Part shown: one piece after another, positions 1 through 11,387 of the stretch
How positions within the stretch are numbered: the stretch's first letter is position 1
How the letters are laid out: each line of letters opens with the position of its first letter
DNA from: Combretum micranthum
Taxonomy: Eukaryota; Streptophyta; Magnoliopsida; Myrtales; Combretaceae
NCBI GenBank assembly: GCA_024138025.1
Contig: JAMXBD010000055.1
Span: 124,001 to 188,000, forward strand
DNA: 64,000 nt
Reading direction: 5' to 3'
Notes under the pieces: generated by a model
The model's input: the letters and a program-made list of their open reading frames with translations, nothing else
Database searches by the model: none
What the model was told of the DNA's origin: nothing
Position numbers and translations under genes: made by a program

Positions 1-286
1 AATTTGTTTGTCTAGTGCACCTCTTATACTGTTATTGTTGGGAAATTATTCATTTTCGTTATTAATTTTGACAAGATTGTTTTCATCATTATTTAATGGC
101 TCGTACTATTTTCAACTAATCAAACTACTACAATAGTTAGTATTTTAATTATTATATTTATTTTAACGATTAGATGATTGATTGAATGATTCCATAAAAA
201 AAAACCTATTGTTATCATATTCAGATCTTTCTATTAACTTGAATATTAGAATAGACCACTAGATACCTCCTTCCTTCCTAGGTAGT
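1..286. other. AT-rich flank of the gypsy element
   Basis: No gene or recognisable repeat was seen here. The last five bases (282-286, GTAGT) are the left target-site copy of the retrotransposon that follows; the right copy is ATAGT at 6037-6041. Confidence 0.6.
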
Positions 287-894
287 TGTTATGACACGAA
301 GTCACAGGACTAGAAGAACACTAGTACGTTTACAAGATTACATTACGAAGTAAAAACAGAATACATCTGTTTAAAGAAACTTAGCAACATACAGTTGTAC
401 TAGTTGTAATATCTAGCAAGTTTGTTTCATGTAACAGTTTAAAAAACTAACAGCTAAGCAAAACATGTAGTAGCTGTCTTTGTAACCGAAGGAACATATA
501 GCATCATAGTTGGAGAAAGATGTAATACAGACTGTAAGATTCATGTAGAATCATATAAATGACAAATAATACAACAGAAGAAGGCATGAGTTGCCCAACA
601 AAGATCTGAGTAAGGAGCCTACTGGAAGCTCGAATTCCAGAAATTACCCAACCTTCTCCACCTCGCAAACAATATCAGTAGAATAGTTAGACAAGAGTTT
701 ATATAGATCTGAACTTACAAACACTATAAACATCATAATGAGGAAACCCTAATTTCTTTCTATGGAGAAAAAAAGCAAAAAGAAGAGAAAGCTATCTTAC
801 CTCGCATTTGTCGGAAGAGAGAGAAGGAGATTGAAACGAATTAGGGTTATTTAGTGTTCGCACGTGGGAACCAAGACCCGTGTGGGTTGTACCA
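287..894 (+). repeat. 5' LTR of gypsy element
   Basis: The 608-bp repeat begins TGTTATGACACGAAG and ends GTACCA. It matches the repeat at 5382-6036 almost throughout. Differences include scattered substitutions, a 3-base indel near 594 and absence of the 45-bp tandem duplication found in the 3' copy. Confidence 0.93.
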
Positions 895-895
895 T

Positions 896-913
896 TGGTG
901 CTTTCATTGAGAG
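896..913 (+). other. Probable primer-binding site
   Basis: TGGTGCTTTCATTGAGAG directly follows the 5' LTR. It has the TGG start expected of a sequence complementary to a tRNA CCA end. I could not assign the tRNA; it is not the common initiator-Met site. Confidence 0.5.
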
Positions 914-932
914 GATTGCTGCCATTGTTGTC

Positions 933-2080
933 ATGGCGGACGGCACTAAAAGTATTTCTCAATTTAAAGATGATCTTCAATCTCATGCCACTAAGATCAC
1001 TTCATTTGAGTCTAAAACTAATAGACTTTTGGTAGATATGACTCAAGTTTTGCAATTTGTGAAATTGCAAATGAAAAATTAGTCTAATCCAAATTCTGGT
1101 TCTCAGGATCATTCATCATTTTCTCCATCGGAACACTCAAGTAATGGGGAGTCTCCATTTTTTTACATGAGAAATGTGAAGTTGGATTTACCCAAATTTT
1201 GAGGGGATAATCCTATTTCATGGATTTTCAGAGCCAATCAATTTTTTGATTTACACAATGTTCCTGACTCAGAACGTTTGAAAATTGCATCTTTTGCAAT
1301 GGAGGATGATGCGGTTGATTGGTATTAGTGGTTATATCGGAGTGGTTTATTGTCCACATGGCCTGTTTTTCTTAAAGCCATGGATCATCGTTTTGGTCCT
1401 TCTATGTATGAGGATCCGCAAGGAAGACTCTCCAAATTAGTGCAATCTGGAACAGTGGCTGAATATCAACATGCTTTTGAATCTTTATCTAATCAGGTTA
1501 CTGGTTTATCTGAAAGTTTCTTAATGAGTTGTTTCATTTCAGGATTAGAACCTCTTATTCAGCAAGAAGTTTTAGCTTCTCAACCTACTGGTCTTATTCA
1601 AGCTATGAGTCTAGCCAAGCTTTTTGAATCAAGTTTTTACATACTCTACCTACCCTACTTCATTTTCTACCCTTCCACCACATAATACTTTTTCAAAACC
1701 TAGTATTTCTTTCACATATACTCCACAGACTTCATTCAAACCCAAAATTTTTCCTACCAAATCTACCTTAACTTCATCTTCTCAAAGCACTATTTCAACC
1801 ACAATTCCAAAGAAATCATTACCCTTTAAACGTTTAACTCCTACTGAGATGGCAGTACGCCGAGAGAAAGGTCTTTGTTTCAATTGTGATGAGAAATTTA
1901 ATAAAGATCATATTTGTAAGGCCAAATTTCTTATGATAATTCAGCCTGATGATGATTTTGATGAGATGGAACAAGTGGATACACCATTGCATGTTGATAC
2001 TCAGGAATCGCAGGAAATTCCTATTGAGATCAGTTATCATGCTCTTTCTGGCACACAAGCCCTTCGTACCCTTCGATTGG
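933..2080 (+). pseudogene. Gypsy gag (capsid plus zinc knuckle), broken
   Basis: The reading frame starts at ATG 933 (MADGTKSISQ) and runs to about 1622, with in-frame stops at 1080 (TAG), 1200 (TGA) and 1326 (TAG). The stretch with RFGPSMYEDPQGRLSKL, AEYQHAFESL and FISGLEP is the retrotransposon gag (capsid-like) domain. Near 1620 the frame shifts, and the continuation at 1624-2080 ends in a zinc knuckle, CFNCDEKFNKDHIC (CX2CX7HXC), at about 1876-1917. This knuckle form is normal for plant gypsy gag proteins, which package the element RNA into particles in the cytoplasm. At least three stops and one frameshift make the gene non-functional. Confidence 0.9.
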
Positions 2081-2600
2081 AAGGATGGAGGACAGCCAGT
2101 TTCCATTTTAGTGGATTCCAGGAGCACTCACAATTTTATTCAGGAACACATTGCACGACAATTACATTTGCCTAGTTGGCTATTTCCTCATTTAAAGTGA
2201 TGATTGGTAATGGGGATTATTTGACATGTTCAGGTTTTTGTGAGAAAGTTCCCTTACTTTTGGGTCAAACTCAGATTAATGTTGATCTTTATGTTTTACC
2301 TATTCAAGGAGCCGATTTAGTCTTGGGAATTTGGTGGCTACAGACTTTAGGGCCTGTCACTATGGATTATGCCCATCTTATTATGGATTTCATGTTGAAT
2401 GGACATCACATTTGCTTACAAGGTATTTCTTCTCGATTGCCCCAACGTATTGAGTCTCTTCAATTACGCAAATTGATCAAAGCTAATCAGATTGCTAGAT
2501 TATTTAGTTTAGTGGCTCAGATAGATCATTTGCTCATTGATACTACCTACAATAACTCTATTGAAGAGCTCTTGAGCAGATTTCAGAGTGTTTTGAGACT
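2080..2600 (+). pseudogene. Gypsy aspartic protease, broken
   Basis: The motif ILVDSRSTHNFI at about 2105-2140 is the retropepsin active-site loop, normally D-S/T-G. The glycine codon is AGG here (2120-2122), giving DSR, a change expected to destroy catalysis. A frame change follows near 2175, and VLGIWWLQTLGPVTMDY at about 2323-2376 is the C-terminal conserved block of the family. Such a protease cuts the gag-pol polyprotein. The domain lies in the expected place between gag and reverse transcriptase. Confidence 0.85.
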
Positions 2601-3480
2601 CCATCATCATTGCCCCCTCTAAGAGATGTTCAACATCATATCCATTTGAAGAATGATTCACAGCCCATTAATGTCAGACCCTATCGTTATCCGTATTTTC
2701 AGAAGGGGGAAATTGAGAAGTTAGTTCAGGAAATGCTGGATTCTGGTACTATACGGCCTAGTACTAGTCCGTTTTCATCACCAGTTCAGTTGGTTAAAAA
2801 GAAAGATGGGTCTTAGCGATTCTGTGTCAATTATAAAGCTTTAAATCAGGCCACTGTTTGGGATAAGTTTCCCATACCCACTATCGATGAACTTTTGGAT
2901 GAATTGTTTGGAGCAATTATATTTTCTAAGTTAAATCTGCGTGCTGGTTATCACCAGATTCGCATATTCCCAGATGATATTCATAAAACAGCCTTCCGTA
3001 CTCATGAAGGCCATTATGAATTTTTGGTTATGCCGTTTGGCTTATCCAATGCTCCCTCAACATTTCAATCTGTGATGAATAATATTTTTCGGCTATATTT
3101 GAGAAAATTCATCATTGTTTTTTTTTTTATTTATGATATTTCATTTACAGCAAATCTATTGAGGATCATTTGTCTCACTTAGAGACTGCCTTGTGTTGTC
3201 TCAAAGAACATCAGTTTTTTTTTAAACGATCCAAATGTCTTTTTGGTCAAACTAAAATTGATTATTTGGGTCATTTTGTTCTGAAGGAGTCTCTCTGATC
3301 CTTCTAAGGTTCAGCAATCCAAGCTTGGCCTATTCCAATTAATTCATCACAATTACGAGGATTTTTGGGACTCACTGGTTATTATAGATGATTTGTCCAG
3401 CATTATGCTAGTATTGCTCCTCTCACCAATTTATTAAAAAAAGATGCTTATCTTTGGGATTCTCAGGTTGTATCAGCCTT
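2600..3480 (+). pseudogene. Gypsy reverse transcriptase, broken
   Basis: Typical Ty3/gypsy RT blocks are visible: [54 protein letters not shown] and [24 protein letters not shown] at 2814-2816 replaces the usual tryptophan after KKKDGS. Motif A reads SKLN instead of SKLD (AAT at 2934-2936), so the first catalytic aspartate is gone. The YxDD-type motif that should follow near 3110-3140 is disrupted by a T-rich stretch and a frame change. The thumb and connection region continues to about 3480 in another frame (LRGFLGLTGYYR, LTNLLKKDAYLWD). The enzyme would copy element RNA to DNA, but this copy cannot be active. Confidence 0.93.
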
Positions 3481-3905
3481 TCTAGCCCTTAGAAAGGCTT
3501 TAATGACTACTCCAGTTTTGGCTCTACCGGATTTCACTTAGACTTTTATAGTCGATACCAATGCCTCAGGAGCTGGTATGGGTGCCGTGTTACATCAAAA
3601 CTCTCATCCCATTGCTTTCTTTAACAAGAAATTTTCAATGCGGATGCAGAAAGCAAGTGCCTATGTTCGTGAATTGGTGGCTTTAGTTGAGGCTGTTAAA
3701 AGTGGAGACATTATTTGTTGGGACGATTTCATTATTAGAACAGATCAAAAGATCTCAAAGAAATTTTATCTCAAACCATTCAGACTCCTGAACAGCAACA
3801 ATATTTGGTGAAACTTTTGGGATATGATTATGAAATTTTGTATAAGCCAGGCTCCGAAAATGTGGTAGCTGACGCTTTATCGCGTAGCTTTGATCCTACA
3901 GCCTA
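3480..3905 (+). pseudogene. Gypsy RNase H, broken
   Basis: ALMTTPVLALPDFT, FIVDTNASGAGMGAVLHQ and HPIAFFNKKFS are the RNase H domain of gypsy elements. The usual TDAS reads TNAS (AAT at 3560-3562), so the first metal-binding aspartate is replaced by asparagine. TAG at about 3539 interrupts the frame before it. After 3760 the frame changes, and YLVKLLGYDYEILYKPGSENVVADALSR completes the domain. Confidence 0.9.
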
Positions 3906-3959
3906 GTTACTTTCACTATCATTGCCTTCCTTTGACTTTGTCACACTAATTAAGACAAA

Positions 3960-5378
3960 GTTCAAGAAAATAAGGAATGGCAAAAATTACTCTCGATTGT
4001 GAAGCTGGAGTTTCTTTACATGGCCTTTAGTGGTCAAAGATGATTTACTCTTTTTAGGAACCAAAATTTTTATCCCTCCTCATTCTTCTATTATCAATTC
4101 ACTGATATTAGAATTTCATTCAGCTCACATGGGAGGTCATTTAGGCATATTGAAAACTTTCAAAAGGCTATCAGAATCTTTCTTTTGGCCTAATATGAAG
4201 AGGGATGTAGAAACTTTTGTGAAGTGTTGCCATGTGTGTCAACAGATAAAACATTTGACCGCATCCCCAGCAGGGTTATTACAACCACTTCCCATTCCTC
4301 AAGAAGTTTTTGAGGATATTTCGATGGATTTTATCACTCCTTCCTTTATCTAGTGGATATTCTGTGTTTATGGTGGTCGTAGATAGGCTTTCCAAATATT
4401 CTCATTTTGGGAGTCTTACAGCTCATTACACTGCTACATCAGTAGCCAGATTGTTCGTAAATACAATTGTCAAATTACATGGCATTCCAAAGACAATTGT
4501 ATCGGGCAGGGACAGACTCTTTATGAGCCACTTTTGGACTGAGTTATTTAAACTCAGTGGGACAACTTTGAAAATGAGTTCAACTTACCATCCTCAATCA
4601 GACAGTCAAACTGAAGTCATGAATCGATGTTTGGAACAGTACTTAAGAGCTTATGCTATGGATTGTCCGAAGGAATGGCCTAAATTCCTTGCATGGGCTG
4701 AGTATTACTTTAATACCAGTTATCATACTAGTACACAGATGACCCCATTCCAAATTTTATATGGCAGAACACCACCCACTATACCCAAAATGTTCAAGGA
4801 TAGTCTCATATAGATGCAGTAGATCATGAGTTGAAGAATCGAGATGAGTTATTGAAGTGCTTAAAATCCAATTTAAGTCATGCACAGTTGCGCATGAAAC
4901 AATTATCAGACAAGCACAAACATACAAGACATTTGAAGTGGGTGATTGGGTGTACGTGAAACGACAACCTTATAGGCAAACTTCTCTTGCCAATAGGCTC
5001 TCTTTTAAGCTTTCACGACGTTATTTTAGGCCTTATCAGATTATTAAACGAGTGGGTAATGTGGCATATCGTTTGCAATTACCACAACATTCCAAAATTC
5101 ATCCTATTTTTCATGTCTCATTGCTAAGGAAAGCTGAAGGTGCTCATTCTACTGTGGTACATTTACAGGGGAATCTCATGACAATTTTCCAATTGTCAGA
5201 CCACTAGCTGTGTTGGATGTTCGTTCTATACATCGACAAGGCCAAATTTTTAAACAATTGCTAGTCCAATGGGAGTCTCTATCGATTGAAGATGCTTCAT
5301 GGATAGATCTCGGTGATTTCCACAGAGATTATCCCGAATATCACCTTGAGGACAAGGTGGTTTTTCAGAGCGGGAGGA
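3960..5378 (+). pseudogene. Gypsy integrase with chromodomain-like tail, broken
   Basis: The HHCC zinc module (HSAHMGGHLGILKTFKRL through CCHVCQQIK) lies at about 4120-4250. The catalytic core begins ISMDFI and, after a frame change near 4340, continues VVVDRLSKYSHF, SGRDRLF, STYHPQSDSQTEVMNR and FNTSYHTSTQMTPFQILYGR. The second catalytic aspartate, normally SDRD, is glycine (GGC at 4505-4507). A stop at 4811-4813 precedes the GPF/Y-like module FRPYQIIKRVGNVAYRLQLP. Around 5200 another frame change leads to a tail with LLVQWESLSIEDASW, which resembles the reduced chromodomain of plant gypsy elements. Integrase would insert the DNA copy; this one is dead. Confidence 0.92.
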
Positions 5379-5381
5379 ACA
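5365..5381 (+). other. Polypurine tract
   Basis: The purine-rich run CAGAGCGGGAGGAACA lies immediately before the 3' LTR, where plus-strand DNA synthesis is primed in LTR elements. Confidence 0.75.
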
Positions 5382-6036
5382 TGTTATGACACGAAGTCAT
5401 AGGACTAGAAGAACACCGGTAAGTTTACAAGATTACATTACGAAGTAAAAACAAAATACATCTGTTTAAAGAAACTTAGCAACATACAGTTGTACTAGTT
5501 GTAATATCTAGCAAGTTTGTTTCATGTAACAGTTTAGAAAACTAACAGCTAAGCAAAACATGTAGTAGCTGTCTTTGTAACCGAAGGAACAGATAGCATC
5601 ATAGCTGGCGAAAGATGTAATACAGACTGTAAGATTCATGTAGAATCATATAAATGACAAATAATACAACAGAAGAAGGCATGAGTTGTTACCCAACAAA
5701 GATCTGAGTAAGGAGCCTACTGGAAGCTCGAATTCCAGAAATTACCCAACCTTCTCCACCTCGCAAACAATATCAGTAGAATAGTTAGACAAGAGTTTAT
5801 ACAGATCTAAACTTACAAACACTATAAACATCATTCTGAGGAAACCTAATTTCTTTCTGTGGAGAAAAAAAAGGAAAAAGAAGAGAAAGCCCTAATTTCT
5901 TTCTGTGGAGGAAAAAAGGAAAAAGAAGAGAAAGCTATCTTACCTCGCATCTGTTGGAAGAGAGAGAAGGAGATTGAAACGAATTAGGTTATTTAGTGTT
6001 CGCACATGGGAACCAGGACCCGTGTGGGTTGTAGCA
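5382..6036 (+). repeat. 3' LTR of gypsy element
   Basis: This 655-bp repeat matches 287-894. It is longer mainly because of a tandem duplication at 5845-5935. It ends GTAGCA, and the next five bases (6037-6041, ATAGT) are the right target-site copy. Confidence 0.93.
5845..5935 (+). repeat. Two-copy 45/46-bp tandem duplication inside the 3' LTR
   Basis: Units 5845-5890 and 5891-5935 both start CCTAATTTCTTTCTGTGGAG and end AAGAGAAAGC. The 5' LTR has one copy, so the duplication arose in this copy after insertion. Confidence 0.9.
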
Positions 6037-6041
6037 ATAGT

Positions 6042-8039
6042 CTCTTAACACACATTTGTTTCCCTTGCAAGACTTAAATGTATAAAAGCCTCTTATCTAT
6101 GGCCCAAATACCTTATGGAGAGTCACCTAATATATATTAAATATTAAATAAAATAAGATAGATTTATATCATTTTCAGTTTTTACATAAATCTTTTCTTC
6201 CAATTGGACATATGAAAACCCTTATATCCATTTATGCATTTTAGTGCTTACGAATCTGTTGGTCTGCAATAACGAAATATTTAAATTTAAGATTCATGAG
6301 ATGTATGATAAGAAATGACTTTTATCTACTTTCTCTTTTTATCAACCTTTAAAATCATTCAAATCTTTTAACTATTTAATAATATCATTTTTTTTATTTG
6401 GATCGATATCACAATTGGTACTTCAAATTTTCTTAAATATAAAATTAATTGTCCAAACTTTAAAGTATTCAATATAAAACCCAATTAAAATTTTTGCGTT
6501 CATTAATACTACTTCAATCGACATAGTTAACTCTATTTACTAATACGGTACTTGGTAGTTACACAAGTAAAGTAACCAATTAAAAACTAGCAAATCAAAC
6601 AATTAAGCAAACAAATTAATATACATATTGTTAATTAAAAAATTACGCCAACAACTTTGATGTGCATTTTATCTCTTCAACCATCCAGTTCGTTATTTTT
6701 TTATTAGCTACTTGATATATGTTGCTTTTTATTTGCTGGAAGTACGATTTATCAAAAGAAGTAAATTCTATTATTTGAGATAGTATTAATAAATATAAAA
6801 ATATTTATTAGAAAATAAATTAATTTCTTTGTGATTGTACATTCGGCGAAAGCCCTGATGCCAAACCCCACTTAAACCCTTCTTGTATCGTAACATGAAC
6901 GCAGATGAATTAATAGTAAATCGGAAGTTGTCCAGCAGGACTAATCCCTGCTTCGTTAAGGACTGGACAGTTACCAATCATTTTTATAAGAAAAGGTAAA
7001 AGAAAAAAAATTGTAAGCAAATGCCGCTAGAGTCCACAGAAACAATGTTCTGTGGGACCTAAAATTGTCCAGTGTGCTGACTGATAAGGGATCGAAACGT
7101 AGCAGAAAGTCACGTCGCAGTTAAGCTACTCAGAGGGAGTCAGTCAAGCATGGCTTCCTCTACAAATCCGGGCTACGCTTGGATATAAATCTTATCATCT
7201 GGCATCATTATTTTATACATATTTATTTATCTCCATCTTTCTCTTCATAGTTATTTGTAAATTGTAACCTATCTACCCTATATTATTACTAATCATTTAT
7301 GATGTCACTGTTCCGATTCCAGCAGGACCTAGCTTAGTCATATGAGATAAATTCCCCAAGTTTTTACTATTCCATTATTGTTTTTTAATGATAATAAATT
7401 TATTTCCTTGGCATTGGTGTATGTGCATCTCTCTACTTATATATTTTTAATTTCCATCAATTTTTATATCGTGAGGTATCTACATCCCTTAAAACCTTTA
7501 GAAAATCTTAAAAAAAAAAAAAACTCTTTTTTCTAAAGAATTTCAACATTTTATCATTAATATTTTTACATAAAATCTTTCACATTTTTTTAGATTTTAT
7601 AGTTCCCATATATATTTATATGATACCCTTAACAAAATAGTAATATTATAAAAATATATATATGATCTTATTTTTTTGGGTTATTGATAGATGATGTATA
7701 GAAGATAATCTATTTTTTAGATTTATAAATTAAATGAGATTGTATATTCTATAATAAGTTGAAATTATTTTGGTGATGTTATGCATTAAAATAAGTGAAT
7801 AAGAAGCTAAACAGTTGCATTGATAAAATATCATTTTCTTTGTGATTTGTTTATGAATGAACTTCCTATACTTAATTTTATATGAAATACTTATGGTAAA
7901 TGACATACTAGGTAGTTTTTTTTTTTTTTATCATTATAATGGGAGAGGGTGCATTCAAATTGATATCTTTTGCTTAAAAGAATGTAAAAGATATCTGTAG
8001 ACGTATAGATTTCATGATAAAGGCTTTAAGCCTGATTTA
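6042..8039. other. Intergenic, no gene recognised
   Basis: Mostly AT-rich DNA. A stretch near 6385-6500 resembles the low-complexity inverted-repeat MITE family seen at 16901 and 39171. A less AT-rich island at 6840-7200 carries an 8-bp hairpin (7034-7055) and a TATAAAT at about 7186, but no coding region follows. Confidence 0.5.
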
Positions 8040-8439
8040 TTATTTGGATTTAATTTTTTGGGTTAAAGTGACAGGGCTTTAGAGAGTTAGGCCCAATTAT
8101 ATTGGGTTGATCATGGGAGAATTGACATGATAGCTTGGAGTAGGGCCCATTGGAATTGGCCTGCCCAATTCTAACCTTTCTCAAATTGGCTCACACACTA
8201 CAAATAAAAAGCCTCAATGAGCTTAAGTTCACAAGGAGCCCACATCCATACCTATAAAGAGAACTCATCTTTGCCATTGGCCGTCTATCTCATCTGACGG
8301 ACAACATTGATAGCTAGATTCTCTATAAATACCTTAATCTTTAACTCATTTAGATAAGTGAAATCTTAGACAAACGCCATCGTGCTGTTGGATTTCCATT
8401 TTTGTGAATCAATTACTTGACTTACTCAAGAAAGCACAA

Positions 8440-8634
8440 GATATCCGTGGTAACTAGCAAGGTTGATGCTTTCTAGCCTCCTTGCCTGTCACCCATGTGT
8501 TAAAGCCTATTGAATTTACCTATTCCTCCTTTCTACATGATTCTCTCTTGATCACTCTTGCATTTATTGTTTCCCTAGGTCACGTGTAGCGATAGTCACG
8601 CAACGCGTACATGATTATTGTATCCAGAATCATA
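8440..8634. repeat. Tandem repeat unit 1
   Basis: First of two diverged direct copies; the second is at 8652-8845. It includes the CACGTG core at about 8581-8586. Confidence 0.8.
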
Positions 8635-8651
8635 CCCACACATTCTTTCAC

Positions 8652-8845
8652 GATATTCGTGGTAACTAATGAGGTTGATGCTTTTTAGCTCCCTCGCTGT
8701 CACACGTGTGTTAGAGACTATTGAGTTTGCCTACTCCTCCTCTCTACATGATTCTCTCCTGATCATCATTGCACGTGTTGTTTTCTAGGTCACGTGTAGT
8801 TCAATAGTCATGCGAAACATACGCGATCATTGCATCTAGAATCAT
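8652..8845. repeat. Tandem repeat unit 2
   Basis: Second direct copy of the 195-bp unit. It carries two further ACGTG-type cores (CACACGTGTG near 8701 and TCACGTGTAG near 8790). Confidence 0.8.
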
Positions 8846-10660
8846 ATCATATAATATCAGTAAGTTATAATGCCATTGATATACTAAGATAGTGCAAATA
8901 ATCTAATTTCACCGTCTTTTTTATGCATATAGGTTAACATATATGTAACAATAGGTTAAAAGAATTAGGTGATCATTGTACTTATAAGGTTGTTTTACGG
9001 TGTTTGTATGGCTTATAAAAGCGAAGTAAAAATTGAAAACGTGTACACAATGGAATTCTCATTTGTAATATTAAAGTGTAAAGAAAATAATAATAATCTT
9101 TATGTTACATTTTTCAAATAATTTATTATTAACTAATTTTGTCAATTACCTTTTAAATGAGAATAAATCTTTACTCTATAAACAGTTGAAGGTCTAATAA
9201 GCTTATTAATTGCGTCTGGTAAACTACAAAACAATTAATACAAGAAACAAGAAAAACTTATAAACCAAGCAACAATATGACCTAGCGAATTTGGGGAAAG
9301 AAAAAATAAAAGGAAGTTCGACCATATTTCTTAACTATGCAAAGGTTGGTTGAAATTGCCCCAAGAGCTTGATCGAATTGGCGATGTGGGCTTCCTGATC
9401 GATCGAGTCCTCGTTGAATATGTGGTCCTACTACTCGTACGTTGACCTTTGTCTGATCAACCTGCATACGCTCCTGGTTCATCATGTTTTCAGTTGGACA
9501 CGTTTGGCTACCCTTATCCACATGTAGCCGACTTAATTAAAGGTCTTTAGCTCCATAACACACAAAATGATCTTGGCTGAAGTCTGGCTTGATTTTATCA
9601 GTCTCAACTTCTCTCCATCTTAAATCCATATCAGTGTGGGATTCTGCGTCATAATGTTGATACTGATGGAATTATTTGTAGATCAAGTTTGTTAAAAGTG
9701 GTGATTCTATGGTAATAATGATAGTGATACAGGTAGTTCAACAGTAGTAGTTTGATTTGACCATATCATACACAAAAAAAGATAAAGCAGGCAACGTTCT
9801 CAACTAAAGAAGTTAGCAGGTTAGGTAAAATGCTGAACACAAAGGACTTAAGCACCTGGATAATAGTCCTATGCTATCAATAAAATCTAGTTACAATAAT
9901 AGAATTTGGAAAAGAGTTTGGTTAACATATGAACCAATTAAAGCTACTTAATATTCTACTATAAATACTCGAATGAGTTGGCAAAGAAAAGGAAGAGATT
10001 ATTTTGAAAGCACAATCCCCTTCTTCTTACCTTGTTCTTCTTAGAGCTAATTGGTGCAAGAAACTAATATGAAACCTTTTATAGTTACCTCACAAATACA
10101 ATAAAACTCCTATTAGGTTTTAAAACTATCAAAAGGCTTTAAGAAACAGATCGCCAATAAAGGACCTAGAGGCATGAATAAATTCGCTTTCCTTAGAGAA
10201 TTTATGCCTCTCATACAAAGTTTGCTATGGGAAATTTAAAGCATAATTCTCTCAAGATACAACTAAGTTTTATTCAAGTACCAAACTAGACTTTAAAGAG
10301 ATTATGAGGTGTGTGTGTATAGTTTTGGTTAAGAATGAAAAAAATGCAAGACAAAAGAAGTCAAAATTGTCTGTTATCTTTCACTTTCAGATGCAACACA
10401 TTTTATATCATAAATTGATATTCCGAGGGTCATGACTTTTCCCAAAAGTCATATTGTTTTAGATATGGGCTGCATCATTTAGATTAAAAATTGATCAATC
10501 AATAATTAATATGAATCATTATCACCAATGGATGTAATCCAAACACATAAAACTCCTTAAAAGATCGATCATAAGTTACAATATTTCAAAATTAACCATT
10601 GAGAATAAAATGGAGGTCTAATAAGTGTGATAACAGGTGTAACGAAGCCTGTGAAAATCT
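8846..10660. other. Intergenic, no gene recognised
   Basis: AT-rich sequence with short open frames only. A 79-codon open frame on the - strand at 9282-9521 has no recognised domain and is probably chance or retroelement debris. Confidence 0.5.
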
Positions 10661-10892
10661 CTATAGGCTTTCAATCACAGTCGTGATCCCACTAGTGGTC
10701 TCCACGTCAGTTATATTACTACCTTGATCACAGTGATCATGGCCATGATTTCCATAGAAAATTGAAACACTTATTATGACCTTGATTACCACAGTACTTG
10801 TCATGATCTCCATGATTTATTTTATTCTTCTTTCTTTACTTTAAGTACAAGATTCATATTTTGTACTACATAATTGACAATCTATTTCAACA
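10661..10892 (-). repeat. Copia LTR-like repeat, downstream copy
   Basis: On the - strand the repeat starts TGTTGAAATAGATTG at 10892. It is preceded by a purine-rich stretch (ATGGACGAT), the usual copia polypurine position. It matches 13251-13484 across its length. Both copies are unusually rich in ATGATC/CATGAT palindromic segments. The true LTR end on the low-coordinate side is not defined. Confidence 0.8.
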
Positions 10893-11387
10893 ATCGTCCA
10901 TTAGATTGTCAATTGTGTATACACATATTAACACTTCCATGATTATGCTTAGAGAATAATACCATTATGTTTGAATTATTTATTAGTACGAATCCTCAAA
11001 GTTGCAATAATGTGATAAGTAGCTTATTATTTTGAACTTCCACACTATGTGTTACTAAAGAGTTCATACACATAATCATGTTCACATTCAAACAGTGGAT
11101 TTATGGTAGCATTAATAGCCATGCACTTATCCCGGTTGTATGAACACTTACAATAGTAAACTCCTTTAACTTATGTTAGAAGCGGCACCACCTATGCTCA
11201 AATAGGTGGAATACATCAAACGAATTGATTTAGATATAATATATGTCCATTAAGAGATGTAGTACATCTCATCCTCTCTTAAATTGTAGGACTTACAGTA
11301 CACCCAGTTAGTAATGACTTGTTTTTACCCTTAAAATCTTGAAACTAGTGATGCGCTAGAATTAGGTAGGGTTCCCATCACTTCAAA
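10893..11387 (-). other. Copia 3' untranslated tail
   Basis: This lies between the end of the RNase H frame and the downstream LTR-like repeat. It has no coding domain. Its position between the two suggests it is the 3' end of the same element. Confidence 0.5.

Larger units (their letters stand above)
287..6036 (+). mobile_element. Ty3/gypsy LTR retrotransposon, complete in outline but dead
   Basis: Two long direct repeats that start TGTTATGAC and end in CA flank an internal region with gag, protease, reverse transcriptase, RNase H and integrase in that order, which is the Ty3/gypsy order. The flanking bases GTAGT and ATAGT form a 5-bp target duplication with one mismatch. The polyprotein is broken by several stops and frame changes, and residues at the protease, RT, RNase H and integrase active sites are altered, so it cannot move by itself. 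By eye the LTRs differ at about 20 substitutions over about 600 aligned bases plus a few indels, which suggests a fairly recent insertion. The integrase has a GPF/Y-like module and a chromodomain-like tail. The exact gypsy lineage was not assigned. Confidence 0.95.
8040..8845 (+). repeat. Possible LTR relic containing two 195-bp tandem repeats
   Basis: Units 8440-8634 and 8652-8845 are about 80 percent alike by eye and are separated by 17 bp. Both contain CGTGGTAACTA, GGTTGATGCTTT, CTACATGATTCTCTC and GGTCACGTGTAG. Upstream, 8324-8330 has a TATAAAT box in a promoter-like setting. The arrangement resembles the U3/R/U5 of a plant LTR, but no partner LTR or internal region was found, so this label is tentative. 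Confidence 0.45.

Noticed and set aside
864..932. Start of gag at 864 rather than 933
   Set aside because: The upstream codons fall in the LTR end and primer-binding site; ATG 933 is the first start downstream of these.
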